40,292 nucleotides of DNA from Prevotellaceae bacterium. GTDB lineage: Bacteria; Bacteroidota; Bacteroidia; Bacteroidales; Bacteroidaceae. Below, one piece after another: positions 1 to 8,366 of the stretch. The translations under genes were made by a program, and so were the position numbers. The notes beneath the pieces are model-generated. The model was not told where the DNA came from, made no database searches, and was given only the letters and a program-made list of their open reading frames with translations. The stretch's first letter is position 1. Each line of letters opens with the position of its first letter. The DNA is taken from NCBI GenBank assembly GCA_029226205.1, contig JAQXXT010000089.1:1-40292 (forward strand), in the 5' to 3' direction.

Positions 1-141
1 GCCCTTGTGGCCGTCCTAATATCGCGGACGGCCACAAGGGCCGCACCCTACGGAGACAAATACGGCGTTAGGACGGCCACAAGGGCCGCACCCTACGGAA
101 ACAAATACGGCGTTAGGACGGCCACAAGGGCCGCACCCTAC
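1..141. repeat. REP-like palindrome array (type A, four copies)
   Basis: Three direct copies of a palindromic unit lie at 26-51, 71-96 and 116-141 with an exact 45-base period. They are preceded by an inverted copy at 1-16 that is cut by the window edge. Copies 1-16 and 26-41 form a perfect 16-bp inverted repeat with a 9-nt spacer. Read on the minus strand, each full copy starts GTAG and continues into a GC-rich stem with loop CTTGT. This GTAG-plus-hairpin layout is the hallmark of REP elements. The array ends 25 bases before the rsmD start. Confidence 0.8.
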
Positions 142-166
142 GAGAGGAAATAATAATAAAATAATT

Positions 167-697
167 ATGCGCGTAATCACAGGAAAATATAAAGGCCGTC
201 ATTTTGAGATTCCACGGACGTTCAAAGCCCGTCCGACGACCGATTTTGCCAAAGAGAATATCTTCAATGTCATGCGCGGCTATGTCGACTTCGACGGTGC
301 CGAGGCCCTTGACCTCTTCGCTGGTACGGGTAGCATCTCCCTCGAACTCATGAGCCGTGGCTGCAGTCATGTCATCAGCGTAGAAGCCGACCGTGACCAT
401 GCCGCCTTTATCCGTCAGTGTTTTGAGAAGATCGGAGAGGAAAACGAGATTCTCATCCGCGGCGACGTGTTCCGTTTCCTCAAGAGTTGCCATCAGCAGT
501 TCGACATCATCTTCGCCGATCCCCCTTATGCCCTCGAACAACTGCCGAAAATCCCCGACCTCATCTTGGAGAAAGACCTGTTGAAGCCCGATGGTCTCTT
601 CATCTTCGAGCACGGCAAGCATAACGACTTCTCGTCCCATCCCCGCTTCCTCGAGCACCGTGCCTACGGCAGCGTCAACTTCTCCCTTTTCAGATAG
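167..697 (+). CDS. rsmD: 16S rRNA (guanine966-N2)-methyltransferase RsmD
   Basis: RsmD methylates N2 of G966 in 16S rRNA on the assembling 30S subunit, using S-adenosylmethionine. The 176-residue protein has the family's N-terminal MRVITGKYKGR start. The SAM-binding motif I is LDLFAGTGSISLE (residues 48-60), an acidic motif II follows (VEAD, 72-75), and the catalytic DPPY tetrapeptide is at 118-121. It is slightly shorter than the E. coli protein (198 aa) but complete. The ATG at 167 sits in an A/T-rich leader without a Shine-Dalgarno sequence, which is normal for Bacteroidota. The REP array lies directly upstream and a REP pair begins at the stop codon (TAG, 695-697), so the gene is flanked by REPs on both sides. 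Its convergent neighbour is cls. The identification is secure from the motifs. Confidence 0.93.
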   Translation: MRVITGKYKGRHFEIPRTFKARPTTDFAKENIFNVMRGYVDFDGAEALDLFAGTGSISLELMSRGCSHVISVEADRDHAAFIRQCFEKIGEENEILIRGDVFRFLKSCHQQFDIIFADPPYALEQLPKIPDLILEKDLLKPDGLFIFEHGKHNDFSSHPRFLEHRAYGSVNFSLFR

Positions 698-753
698 GAA
701 CACGATTCATCATGTCCCCACATTTTGCGGAACATGATGAATCATATCCCTAC
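697..753. repeat. REP-like pair (type B) between rsmD and cls
   Basis: Two direct copies of an ATCATGT-type palindrome lie at 697-721 and 729-753 (32-base period). On the minus strand the first starts GTGG and the second GTAG, each followed by GGA and a hairpin with a 2-nt loop. The stem sequence differs from the type A elements but the head is the same. The pair fills the whole space between two convergent genes and touches both stop codons, so it may also act as a transcription end or RNA-stabilising structure. Confidence 0.75.
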
Positions 754-2183
754 AGTAATGGTGAGAGCAGGCGGATGATACTCTCACCAAGCCGTTTCCA
801 GAAATTCGGCTGCATCGCCTTCTCTTCCGTGAAGAGCATACTGTGCCGTTCATCCTCCTCAAAGACATGCTTGATACGCAGTGCCATTCCCTCGTCGAAG
901 AAGAAGGCATTGGCCTCGAAGTTATTCTCAAAGCTACGGAAGTCAACATTCGTGCTTCCCACTGTAGAGATAAAGTCATCACTCACGAGGAGTTTCGAAT
1001 GGTTGAACGCTCCCTCATAGAGATAAACCGTCACGTTACCTTCGAGCACCTCACGGACATACGAGCGCGACGCCCACTCCACGAGTTTGGCGTCGCCATG
1101 ACGCGGAATGATCAGCCGCACATCGACACCGGCGAGGACGGCAGCACGCATGGCAAAGAGCACAGGCTCCGTCGGCAGGAAATACGGCGACTCCATATAG
1201 ACATAACGCTTCGCCTCCAACAGAATCCGCACATATCCCTGCATGATATCGGGATCGGGGATATTCGGTCCACTCGTGACGACCTGCATGAGACAGTTAT
1301 TGGAGATAGGCGTATCCAACGGCGGATAATACTTCCGGTCGGTGATGAGCGTGCGATCCAGGAAATACCAGTCCACAAGGAAAGTGCGCTGCAGTCCATA
1401 GACGCCGCCGCCACGGACCCGCAGATGGGTGTCACGCCACGGCTCCCGCTTTGTTCCCTGGACATAACGCCGTGCGATATTCATGCCGCCGATAAAGCCC
1501 CATTTGCCATCAACGACACAGACTTTCCGGTGATCACGGTAGTTCACCTTTCCCGTGAAAGCGGGGAAACGTACCGGCAGGAAGGCGTTAACCTCGATGC
1601 CAGCCTCACGCATCCTTTCGAAAAAGGAATTCCGTACATTCCAACAGCCCACATCATCATAGATCAGCCTAACCTCCACACCCTGTCGTGCTTTCGCGAT
1701 GAGGGCGTCGGCGACGAGGTTGCCGAGGGAGTCATCCTCAAAGATATACGACTCGAGATGGATATGATGTTTCGCGCCGGCAATAGTATGCAATAAAGCG
1801 GGAAAGAACTCATAACCACTCGTGAAGATCTCCACCTCATTATCCTTGAACGGCACCTCATAGTTACGGTTTGACAACAGCCTGACGAGGGGCAGCTTGC
1901 TCTCCGGGATGTGCAGGTTAGGCTGTTCGGCATATTCAAACATCGAGCGCCGCGTCAGCTGGTTCAGACTGCGGTCGGAGATCATCCGCTCCTTTCTCGT
2001 ATTCCTTCCGAAGAAGAAATAAAGGATGATACCGACGAAGGGGACGAACCACAGCACCATCAGCCATGCCATCGTCTTCACGGGCTGGCGGTTCTCCAAG
2101 AGGACAACGACCATCGTAGCGATGACGAGTACGACATAACTGATATACATCAGCAGACTAAAGACCTGGAACGTGGTCATCAT
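750..2183 (-). CDS. cls: Cardiolipin synthase (phospholipase D family)
   Basis: This enzyme joins two phosphatidylglycerol molecules into cardiolipin plus glycerol at the inner membrane. Two hydrophobic segments open the 477-residue protein (about 5-28 and 40-58). Two phospholipase D catalytic HKD motifs follow: HRKVCVVD at 218-225 (H218, K220, D225) and HSKLLVSD at 395-402 (H395, K397, D402). Length and layout match bacterial ClsA-type enzymes. The ATG overlaps the stop codon of the upstream TPR gene by ATGA, which implies translational coupling in a dnaG - TPR - cls operon. The TAG stop codon is supplied by the GTAG head of a REP element, so the C-terminus may have been set by REP insertion. 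The family is certain; which Cls paralogue this is cannot be told here. Confidence 0.93.
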   Translation of the reverse strand: MMTTFQVFSLLMYISYVVLVIATMVVVLLENRQPVKTMAWLMVLWFVPFVGIILYFFFGRNTRKERMISDRSLNQLTRRSMFEYAEQPNLHIPESKLPLVRLLSNRNYEVPFKDNEVEIFTSGYEFFPALLHTIAGAKHHIHLESYIFEDDSLGNLVADALIAKARQGVEVRLIYDDVGCWNVRNSFFERMREAGIEVNAFLPVRFPAFTGKVNYRDHRKVCVVDGKWGFIGGMNIARRYVQGTKREPWRDTHLRVRGGGVYGLQRTFLVDWYFLDRTLITDRKYYPPLDTPISNNCLMQVVTSGPNIPDPDIMQGYVRILLEAKRYVYMESPYFLPTEPVLFAMRAAVLAGVDVRLIIPRHGDAKLVEWASRSYVREVLEGNVTVYLYEGAFNHSKLLVSDDFISTVGSTNVDFRSFENNFEANAFFFDEGMALRIKHVFEEDERHSMLFTEEKAMQPNFWKRLGESIIRLLSPLL

Positions 2184-4033
2184 GATTTTTCCTCCTTTAT
2201 TTTCTGCAGATAGGCGAGTTCCTGAATGGCGAAGTCGCTGTTGTCGGGTTCGTTAAGCATCTCCCTGAGCAGTTTCTCCGCTTCCTCATGATGTCCGAAG
2301 TTGATCAGCGCATAGGCTTTGCGACGACGGAGGAAATTCTTAAAGGCCGTGAGATAGCCGAAAGTCTCATTATTGCCATGACTCTCCGCCGTCTGTCCGC
2401 CGTCACCATTCTCCTCTTCATCCTCTTCTTCGTCGTCATCGTCACCCTGCTGAATATCAATGATTGGATGTTCAAGTGTCATGAGGAGTCCGTCGATATA
2501 ATGTACCGCACGGAAATCATTCATGTTGACGATACAGTTGATAAACTCCTCAGTATACGTAATCCGGTTCAACGGCATGATAATATTCAGATAGAAATAT
2601 CCCTCCTCGTAGCGCTGCAGCTCGCAGTAGCAGAACCCGATCATATAACAGAGGTCATGGAACTGTTCACGCTGATTATCATCCATCTTGTCGTATTGCC
2701 CTTCCAGCACGTCAAAGGCATTGAGCAGCGGAGTGAGCGCTTCGAGGAAACGGCCGGCGAGATAATATTTCCGGCCCTCGTAGCACCAGCGGGCGGCATG
2801 GGAGTCCTGACAGTGACAGATGAAACGCTCCTCGGGCGTCAGTTCCTCATCACTGTTCTTGCCATCGGCCTGCCCCTTCGCCATGGCTTCCTTCCACATG
2901 TAGTTGAACTCCGCCGTCTTCTCCTCAGCGCCGCGGCGGTCATAGGCCGCCAGCACACTCACGGTCTCCACGCGGTTCTCACGGCTCTCCGCCGTAACCT
3001 CACGTGACAGCGACAGCGGCAGAAGCGTCATCGTGATACGGTAATAGCTTGTCGGCCCACTCTCTTTCTCCGTATTCAGCACAAGGGAGAGCTGGCGCGT
3101 CGTCGTATTGCTGAGATCGATATATTCCAGCAGAAGCGTGGCCTCATCGGCAAGCACGTTTCCGTCGCTGTCATAGAGAAGTGTCGGCAGGGCGAGTCCA
3201 CGGATCTCATCACTGTCGGTGAGGACGCGCATCTTCGGCTCCGCCAGCTGACCTTTGTCGTCATGCTGCTGACTGACGAGGGTGATCTGGAGGTTCAGCG
3301 GTTCCATACTGTGCAGGCCGAAGATGCGCGCCACGGTATCGCCGAGGGTGACGGGCTTCTCTTCCGTGCTCCGTTCCACCGTCGGCAACGGCTGTGTGAG
3401 AAGTTCCTGCTCACGCAAGAGGAAGAGCTCACGACTGAACTGCAGCGTATCACGCTCGTTGTCCTGGGTCTGCTCATGCGCGCTCTCTTCGAGATGGGCC
3501 TTGAAGAGTTTCTCAAAGGTATTCTGCCAGGCGAAGGCATTACGCATGACGCGCTCAAGGGTCTTCCGCGATGTCTTCTCCGTGAGCAGCAGCCCGGCCG
3601 TGAGATGAACATCGAGGACATTCTTCTCGGCATTGCTCGTATAGATGATATGACACATGGCATTGCTGAGGTTGCATTTGTTGCAGATGGTCCTGACGGC
3701 TTCGAGGTGGTCGGCAGATGTCGTGAAGAAGAACGGATAGATCAACTGGACAAAGGGACTGTCGGCGGGGATACGGATTTGGAAATGGCCGTTCTGATAG
3801 TCATAGCGTACGATCCTGTCGTCATGGTCTTTCGCAATCTTATACTTACAGTTGAGGGCACGGAGGGCCTGCTTGAGGAGATGGAGATTATAATGTACGT
3901 CATAGGCATCGAGTTCCAGGGCTTTCCCCGGCAAGAGGAAACTCCGGAAACGTATCCATGCCACACTTCCCACGAAGAGGAAGATGACAAGGGCGAGATA
4001 ACCGATGATATCATCAATGGCGAATAGGATCAT
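2180..4033 (-). CDS. Membrane-anchored TPR-like protein of unknown function
   Basis: No function is recognised. The preferred ATG (4031-4033) gives 617 residues beginning MILFAIDDIIGYL, a single N-terminal membrane segment. A longer in-frame start at 4120 would add 29 atypical residues and run into dnaG, so it is rejected. The body is soluble and mostly helical-looking. The C-terminal third has helix-turn-helix repeats with TPR-like residue patterns (ARWCYEGRKYYLAGRFLEAL, then a Tyr/Cys-rich helix pair). A very acidic linker of Asp/Glu comes next, and then another helical pair ending at EEKS. It starts 25 bases after dnaG and overlaps cls by 4 bases, so it is co-transcribed and probably translationally coupled to cls. 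A cytoplasmic TPR scaffold tethered to the membrane fits, but this is inference. Confidence 0.8.
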   Translation of the reverse strand: MILFAIDDIIGYLALVIFLFVGSVAWIRFRSFLLPGKALELDAYDVHYNLHLLKQALRALNCKYKIAKDHDDRIVRYDYQNGHFQIRIPADSPFVQLIYPFFFTTSADHLEAVRTICNKCNLSNAMCHIIYTSNAEKNVLDVHLTAGLLLTEKTSRKTLERVMRNAFAWQNTFEKLFKAHLEESAHEQTQDNERDTLQFSRELFLLREQELLTQPLPTVERSTEEKPVTLGDTVARIFGLHSMEPLNLQITLVSQQHDDKGQLAEPKMRVLTDSDEIRGLALPTLLYDSDGNVLADEATLLLEYIDLSNTTTRQLSLVLNTEKESGPTSYYRITMTLLPLSLSREVTAESRENRVETVSVLAAYDRRGAEEKTAEFNYMWKEAMAKGQADGKNSDEELTPEERFICHCQDSHAARWCYEGRKYYLAGRFLEALTPLLNAFDVLEGQYDKMDDNQREQFHDLCYMIGFCYCELQRYEEGYFYLNIIMPLNRITYTEEFINCIVNMNDFRAVHYIDGLLMTLEHPIIDIQQGDDDDEEEDEEENGDGGQTAESHGNNETFGYLTAFKNFLRRRKAYALINFGHHEEAEKLLREMLNEPDNSDFAIQELAYLQKIKEEKS

Positions 4034-4058
4034 ATTATTTTCTTCTGTCTTTAAATGG

Positions 4059-6053
4059 TTAAACCACGAGACTGGTACCGACCATCTTTGCCAGACCGTT
4101 GCGGACGATCTGCATGTCACGGTATTCCTGCATGAGGGCTTTCATACGCTCGGGATCTTTACTATTGTCGAGGATCTGCTGTCTCAGCTCGAGGAGCCGT
4201 TTCTCAACAACCTGGAGTTTGAAATTCAATACAAGTTTCTCGGTGTCCTGCTTGACGGCATCACGCTGACTCTCCGTCTGCATGGCGGCAGGCAGCGAGA
4301 GGACATCAACGCTCATGTCGGCAGCGAGCTTGCTGATGGCGGGATCAGGGTGCTGCGTGAAATAATGTTCGGCATGGAAGCCGTCCTCGCCGATATGTTC
4401 CACACACTCCTGGAGAATCTGTTCATAGAGGGGCGTCTGGAAATGGAGGTCATCATTGCCGAGGACAATGGCGATATACTGTGCCACAGGGAGCGACACG
4501 GGATTATCGTCAGCGTCACGGACCGTCATGATCTCTTCACCATGACAGATGACGAGACGAATCAAGTCACGCTCGATGCTCTGCTCCTTTTGCGATAACG
4601 GCGAGACGGCATGAGCACGGGCGCGCTGGGCCTCAGCACTTCCGGCGGCAGCGGCGGCACGCTGTTCGGCACTGCCACGGACAACGGCCTGCTCGCCGTT
4701 CTGCCGGTATTCCTGTCGCTGTTCCTCTTTCCGCCGTTCGTCCTGTGCGGAACGGATGAACTGGTTCATCTGTCGGATCAGCGTGGCCTCGTTGATACCG
4801 AAACGCTGGGCACAGTCGTGAAGATAAGTAGCGCGGACAATCTGGTCGGTGATGACGGAGATACTCTTGATAATGGAGTTGATGGCTTCCGACCGCTTGA
4901 TCGGATCGTTGACACCACGCAACAGCACATCACTCTTGAAAGCGATGAAGTCCGTCTGATGGTCTTCAACATATTTCCGAAACTCATCAGCCGTATGACT
5001 ACGGGCGAAAGAGTCGGGATCATTGCCGTCGGGGAGCACGAGGACCTTGATATGCATGCCTTCCTTCAGCAGCATGTCCGTACCACGCAGGGCAGCATGG
5101 ATACCGGCGGCATCACCGTCGTAGAGCAGTACGATATTCGATGTGAAACGATGGAGAAGCCGGATCTGATGATAGCTCAGCGCCGTACCGGAGTTGGCGA
5201 CGACATTCTCAATGCCGCATTGGTGCATGGAGATGACATCGGTATATCCCTCCACCATATAGACACAGTCTTCTTTGGCAATGGCCTTCTTGGCCTGATA
5301 AAGTCCATAGAGCTCACGCTCCTTATGATAGACCTCACTGTCGGGAGAGTTGACATATTTCTGGGCGACGCCTTTCGTACGACTGTCGAGGACCCGTCCG
5401 CCGAAAGCAATGACTTTACCGCTCACGGAGAACCAGGGGAAGATGGCACGGCCGGCGAAACGGTCGGCGAGGCTGCCGTCGTCTTTCTGATAGCAGAGGC
5501 CCGTCTTCGTGAGGAACTCCGGTTGGAAGCCTTTCCTCTTAGCCTCTGCGGCAAGGGCCGAACGCTCGGGAAGGGCGAAGCCGAGATGAAACTTCCGGAT
5601 GATATCATCACGGAAGCCTCGCTGCCGGAAATACTGCAGGCCGATAGCGATACCGTCGACATCCTCGTGGAGGATATGCTCGAAATACTGTGCGGCCCAC
5701 TCGTTGACGATGAGCATGCTCTCACGCTCACCTTCCTTGGCTTTCTCCTCATCGCTGAGCTCCCGTTCCTTAATCTCGATATTATATTTCTTCGCCAGCC
5801 AGCGCAGAGCCTCGGGATAGGACATCTGCTCCAGTTCCATGAGGAAGTTGACGGCATTGCCGCCTTTGCCACAAGTGAAACAGTGACAGATGCCACGCGA
5901 CGGGGAGACGGAGAATGACGGATGGGTGTCGTTGTGAAACGGGCACAAGCCGATATAGTTCACCCCACGCTTCTTCAGTGAGACAAACTCCGAGACGACA
6001 TCGACGATATTCGTCGCCTCCATAATTCTATCAACGGTCAACCGATCTATCAT
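4059..6053 (-). CDS. dnaG: DNA primase DnaG
   Basis: DnaG makes the RNA primers for the replication fork and works with the DnaB helicase. The 664-residue protein has the CHC2 zinc finger (C37, H40, C58, C61), then the primase core with SGKVIAFGGR (211-220). The Toprim metal-binding residues follow: VEGYTDV with E268, and DGDAAG beginning at D312. A Gln/Arg/Ala-rich linker leads to a C-terminal helicase-interaction region. The start aligns with B. subtilis DnaG, whose zinc finger begins at the same distance from the N-terminus. A strong Bacteroidota promoter sits almost on the start codon (6059-6090). Downstream, the TPR gene and cls follow as one operon. Unlike the classical rpsU-dnaG-rpoD operon, neither partner is present here. 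Confidence 0.96.
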   Translation of the reverse strand: MIDRLTVDRIMEATNIVDVVSEFVSLKKRGVNYIGLCPFHNDTHPSFSVSPSRGICHCFTCGKGGNAVNFLMELEQMSYPEALRWLAKKYNIEIKERELSDEEKAKEGERESMLIVNEWAAQYFEHILHEDVDGIAIGLQYFRQRGFRDDIIRKFHLGFALPERSALAAEAKRKGFQPEFLTKTGLCYQKDDGSLADRFAGRAIFPWFSVSGKVIAFGGRVLDSRTKGVAQKYVNSPDSEVYHKERELYGLYQAKKAIAKEDCVYMVEGYTDVISMHQCGIENVVANSGTALSYHQIRLLHRFTSNIVLLYDGDAAGIHAALRGTDMLLKEGMHIKVLVLPDGNDPDSFARSHTADEFRKYVEDHQTDFIAFKSDVLLRGVNDPIKRSEAINSIIKSISVITDQIVRATYLHDCAQRFGINEATLIRQMNQFIRSAQDERRKEEQRQEYRQNGEQAVVRGSAEQRAAAAAGSAEAQRARAHAVSPLSQKEQSIERDLIRLVICHGEEIMTVRDADDNPVSLPVAQYIAIVLGNDDLHFQTPLYEQILQECVEHIGEDGFHAEHYFTQHPDPAISKLAADMSVDVLSLPAAMQTESQRDAVKQDTEKLVLNFKLQVVEKRLLELRQQILDNSKDPERMKALMQEYRDMQIVRNGLAKMVGTSLVV

Positions 6054-6058
6054 ATCTG

Positions 6059-6090
6059 CAAAATTAAGCAGATTTTTTCAAAAATACAAA
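6059..6090 (-). promoter_or_regulatory. dnaG promoter, Bacteroidota type
   Basis: On the minus strand, TTTG (6090-6087) is followed by 20 nt and then TAATTTTG (6066-6059), matching the TTTG / TAnnTTTG consensus. Only five bases separate the -7 box from the dnaG ATG at 6053, so the transcript would be leaderless or nearly so. Confidence 0.7.
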
Positions 6091-6127
6091 TAAATAAGAA
6101 GGATATTGTTTGATTATTCCCGTCGTT

Positions 6128-6159
6128 ATTGGAAAAATGAAAAAAAATAACTATCTTTG
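6128..6159 (+). promoter_or_regulatory. Promoter of the Rpn-family gene
   Basis: ATTG (6128-6131) lies 20 nt upstream of TATCTTTG (6152-6159), which matches TAnnTTTG exactly. The ATG at 6185 follows after a leader of about 20 nt. This promoter excludes the longer reading that starts at 6110, because that start lies upstream of the promoter. Confidence 0.68.
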
Positions 6160-6184
6160 TAGTGTCAATTTAAAGATATACACT

Positions 6185-7078
6185 ATGATACATGCTGGCG
6201 AGAAATATATCAATCCATTGACCGACTTTGGTTTCAAACGGATCTTCGGCACACCATTCAATCGTGAACTGTTGATCAGTTTCCTCAATGCTGTGCTTGA
6301 CGGTGAAAGGAAAATTGTGGAGGTAAAATACAACAATAGCGAGAAGTTCGGAAGCAATGAAAGCCAACGAAAAGCCGTTTTCGACGTCTATTGTACCACT
6401 GATGACGGCTCTCGCTTCATTGTTGAGATGCAGAATGTGTATCAGGATTTCTATAAAGACCGGTCCATCTACTATTCTACCTTCCCTATTACAGAACAGG
6501 CCAAGAAAGGCGTGTGGAACTATGAGTTGCAACCTGTTTATACAATAGGCGTGCTGAATTTTGCTTTTCCCGAAGATAAGAGAAGTGATGAGAGTGGCGT
6601 CTTCCGTGAAGTAAAACTCATGGATATCAATCAAAAGAAAGTTTTCTACGATAAACTGACGTATATCTATATCGAATTGGCGAACTTCAACAAGGAACTT
6701 GACGACTGCAAAACGATGATAGATAAATGGCTGTTCTGTCTGAAAAACATGTCCAACCTTTTGGAACGCCCTACTGAGTTACAAGACCGTGTTTTCGAAA
6801 AACTCTTCAAAACTACCGAAATAGCCAAATTCAAGCCTATGGAATTAAAAGCCTACGAGCAGAGTATCGGCGCCTACCGGGATATCATCAATGGTATGGA
6901 TGCCGCAAAGCGAGAAGGCATTGCCTTAGGAGAAGCTAAGGGGCGTGCAGAAGGTATCACCGCCGGGAAAATAGAAATGGCCAAAGAAATGGCACGGAAA
7001 CTAAAGGCTGCCGGCGTGTCTGAAGAAATCATTCTTCAGACTTCCGGACTTACTCCTGATCAATTCAAAGAGATTTAA
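6185..7078 (+). CDS. Rpn-family recombination-promoting nuclease / PD-(D/E)XK transposase-like protein
   Basis: The 297-residue protein begins MIHAGEKYINPLTDFGFKRI, the typical N-terminus of the PD-(D/E)XK nuclease family transposase group that includes E. coli RpnA (YhgA-like). Active-site candidates are D67 in AVFDVYC and E81/Q83 in FIVEMQ, which match the D...ExQ signature. A helical middle region follows. The C-terminal tail has a Gly/Ala/Glu repeat (GIALGEAKGRAEGITAGK) ending in a short helix-turn-helix-like SEEIILQTSGLTPDQFKEI. The ATG at 6185 is chosen because a promoter ends at 6159. Family members promote RecA-independent recombination by DNA cleavage and are often multicopy. No terminal repeats flank the gene, so it is not a mobile element by itself. 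It stands alone, divergent from dnaG. Confidence 0.85.
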   Translation: MIHAGEKYINPLTDFGFKRIFGTPFNRELLISFLNAVLDGERKIVEVKYNNSEKFGSNESQRKAVFDVYCTTDDGSRFIVEMQNVYQDFYKDRSIYYSTFPITEQAKKGVWNYELQPVYTIGVLNFAFPEDKRSDESGVFREVKLMDINQKKVFYDKLTYIYIELANFNKELDDCKTMIDKWLFCLKNMSNLLERPTELQDRVFEKLFKTTEIAKFKPMELKAYEQSIGAYRDIINGMDAAKREGIALGEAKGRAEGITAGKIEMAKEMARKLKAAGVSEEIILQTSGLTPDQFKEI

Positions 7079-8019
7079 TATTTCTTTAAGTTCGCCTTTA
7101 CTACCCGTCCCCACGGTTTGATGACATCATCAGCCCAGGGACCGGTGGCTGTGGCTCTTGGCAACAGCATCGAACATGTTTCGTTCTTATCGGATAATGA
7201 CCAGTTGACCCAACTGACTTTCAGCTGCTCCAAAAGATCAATCCATTTATTGTATTCCTCAATATTCAGTGGACCATCACCCGAAGCCTCCATCCCCGCG
7301 CACTCACTGACGAAGACGGGGAGGCCTCCCTCGACAGCATTCTTCAGGCGGTCACGGAGATAGTCCTTATGGGTGCCGGCATAGAAATGAAGCGTGTACA
7401 TCACATTCGTCACGCCCGTCAACGGACTAACCGCAACTTTGTCGATATCCTGATCCCAGTGGGGACAACCCATGAGGATGATATTATCGGGATCATTCTT
7501 ACGGATGGCAGCAATGACGCGACGGGCATAGCTCTTCAGCGTGTCCCAGGAGTCATTCACCGGCTCGTTGTAAAGCTCATAGATGACATTGGGATATTTG
7601 CCATATTTCGCCGACATCTTGCTGAAGAAGTCTGCTGCCTCTGCGGGATAACAGTCATGGGCATGCCAGTCGATGATGACATACACGCCCTCATGGATCG
7701 CGGCCTCGATGACGGGCTCCATACACTGCAGCGCAAACTTCGGATTCTCCAAATAGTTATCCTCTATCTTCACGCCCATGGCGGCTCGGATAACCGTAGC
7801 ATGCCAGTCATTGGCCAGCGTCTTCACGGCACCACGGTTGTAGAACCGTGGCCAAAGGTTATGCCAGCCGAGACTGACGCCACGCAACACGACGGGCTGT
7901 CCGTGCTGATCACAGAGTTGTGCGCCACGCACCTGAAGCTGTCCCCAACGTTCTACGGGTGTTTCTGCCATCGCCATAAGACTACAGAGACAGAATAAAA
8001 ACAAGAAAATCTTTTTCAT
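7075..8019 (-). CDS. Glycoside hydrolase family 5 endoglucanase, secreted
   Basis: This is a GH5 cellulase-like enzyme that should cleave beta-1,4-glucan (or a related mannan/xyloglucan) outside the cytoplasm. The ATG at 8017-8019 gives 314 residues with a signal peptide (MKKIFLFLFCLCSLMAMA). Longer in-frame starts are rejected because they would place 48 residues ahead of it. Family motifs are in order: RGVSLGWHNLWP (46-57), DWHAHD (117-122), the acid/base in YNEP (E152), HFYAG (211-215) and the nucleophile in VSEC (E239). WSLSDKNE (273-280) closes the cleft. It is a single-domain enzyme without a carbohydrate-binding module or sorting domain, and no SusCD pair is adjacent, so it is not in a visible polysaccharide utilisation locus. 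Its last codon overlaps the end of the convergent Rpn gene by 4 bases. Confidence 0.92.
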   Translation of the reverse strand: MKKIFLFLFCLCSLMAMAETPVERWGQLQVRGAQLCDQHGQPVVLRGVSLGWHNLWPRFYNRGAVKTLANDWHATVIRAAMGVKIEDNYLENPKFALQCMEPVIEAAIHEGVYVIIDWHAHDCYPAEAADFFSKMSAKYGKYPNVIYELYNEPVNDSWDTLKSYARRVIAAIRKNDPDNIILMGCPHWDQDIDKVAVSPLTGVTNVMYTLHFYAGTHKDYLRDRLKNAVEGGLPVFVSECAGMEASGDGPLNIEEYNKWIDLLEQLKVSWVNWSLSDKNETCSMLLPRATATGPWADDVIKPWGRVVKANLKKY

Positions 8020-8058
8020 TTTGTTGATGAGTATGTATGATTGTTTCTGATAGAAGAC

Positions 8059-8074
8059 GCCGCTTTTTGGCGGC
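8059..8074 (-). other. Hairpin in the endoglucanase leader
   Basis: GCCGC and GCGGC flank a 6-nt loop, giving a short GC hairpin about 40 nt upstream of the endoglucanase ATG and downstream of its -7 box. It may stabilise the mRNA or affect translation; the function is unknown. Confidence 0.45.
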
Positions 8075-8089
8075 TGATATCTCAAGATG

Positions 8090-8097
8090 CAAAAGTA
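8090..8097 (-). promoter_or_regulatory. -7 box of the endoglucanase promoter
   Basis: On the minus strand TACTTTTG matches TAnnTTTG and lies about 70 nt before the ATG. No good TTTG element is seen 19-21 nt further upstream, so an activator may be needed. Confidence 0.45.
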
Positions 8098-8340
8098 ATC
8101 TTTTTTATGCTTTCCGGCATCCTTTTTCTTAACCATTACTGACTCATTACCATAAAACTGCATGATTTTGTGTCAGCAGCCCTTCCTCTTCCTTATTATT
8201 GATACCGTATAAAGGTCAACCATTCCCATGGAGATCAGCAATCAGACAATTGGTTAAAAATATGCGAATCTTAGAGACGTTTGACAACTATCTGACTATC
8301 AGACACATAAGAAATAACCGAAAAAGACAGAAATTTTTCT

Positions 8341-8366
8341 TGCATAAATACACGTATATTCATGCA
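8341..8366. promoter_or_regulatory. 26-bp operator-like palindrome
   Basis: The sequence reads TGCATAAATA, then CACGTA, then TATTCATGCA. It matches its own reverse complement at 22 of 26 positions. A related half-site, ATTCAATGATTATGCA, follows at 8381-8396. The pattern resembles a repressor operator and loosely recalls ArgR boxes (ATTCA/TGCAT half-sites), but no arginine gene is present. The regulator is unknown. Confidence 0.45.

Noticed and set aside
1..141. CRISPR array
   Set aside because: Repeats have a 45-base period but the spacers between palindromes are themselves nearly identical, there is an inverted copy, and no cas genes are present.
4611..5918. 435-residue open frame antisense to dnaG
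   Set aside because: The minus-strand frame carries the zinc finger and Toprim motifs of primase; the plus frame is a shadow with no motifs.
6185..7078. Insertion sequence
   Set aside because: The gene is called transposase-like by family, but no terminal inverted repeats or target duplications flank it, and it has its own promoter.
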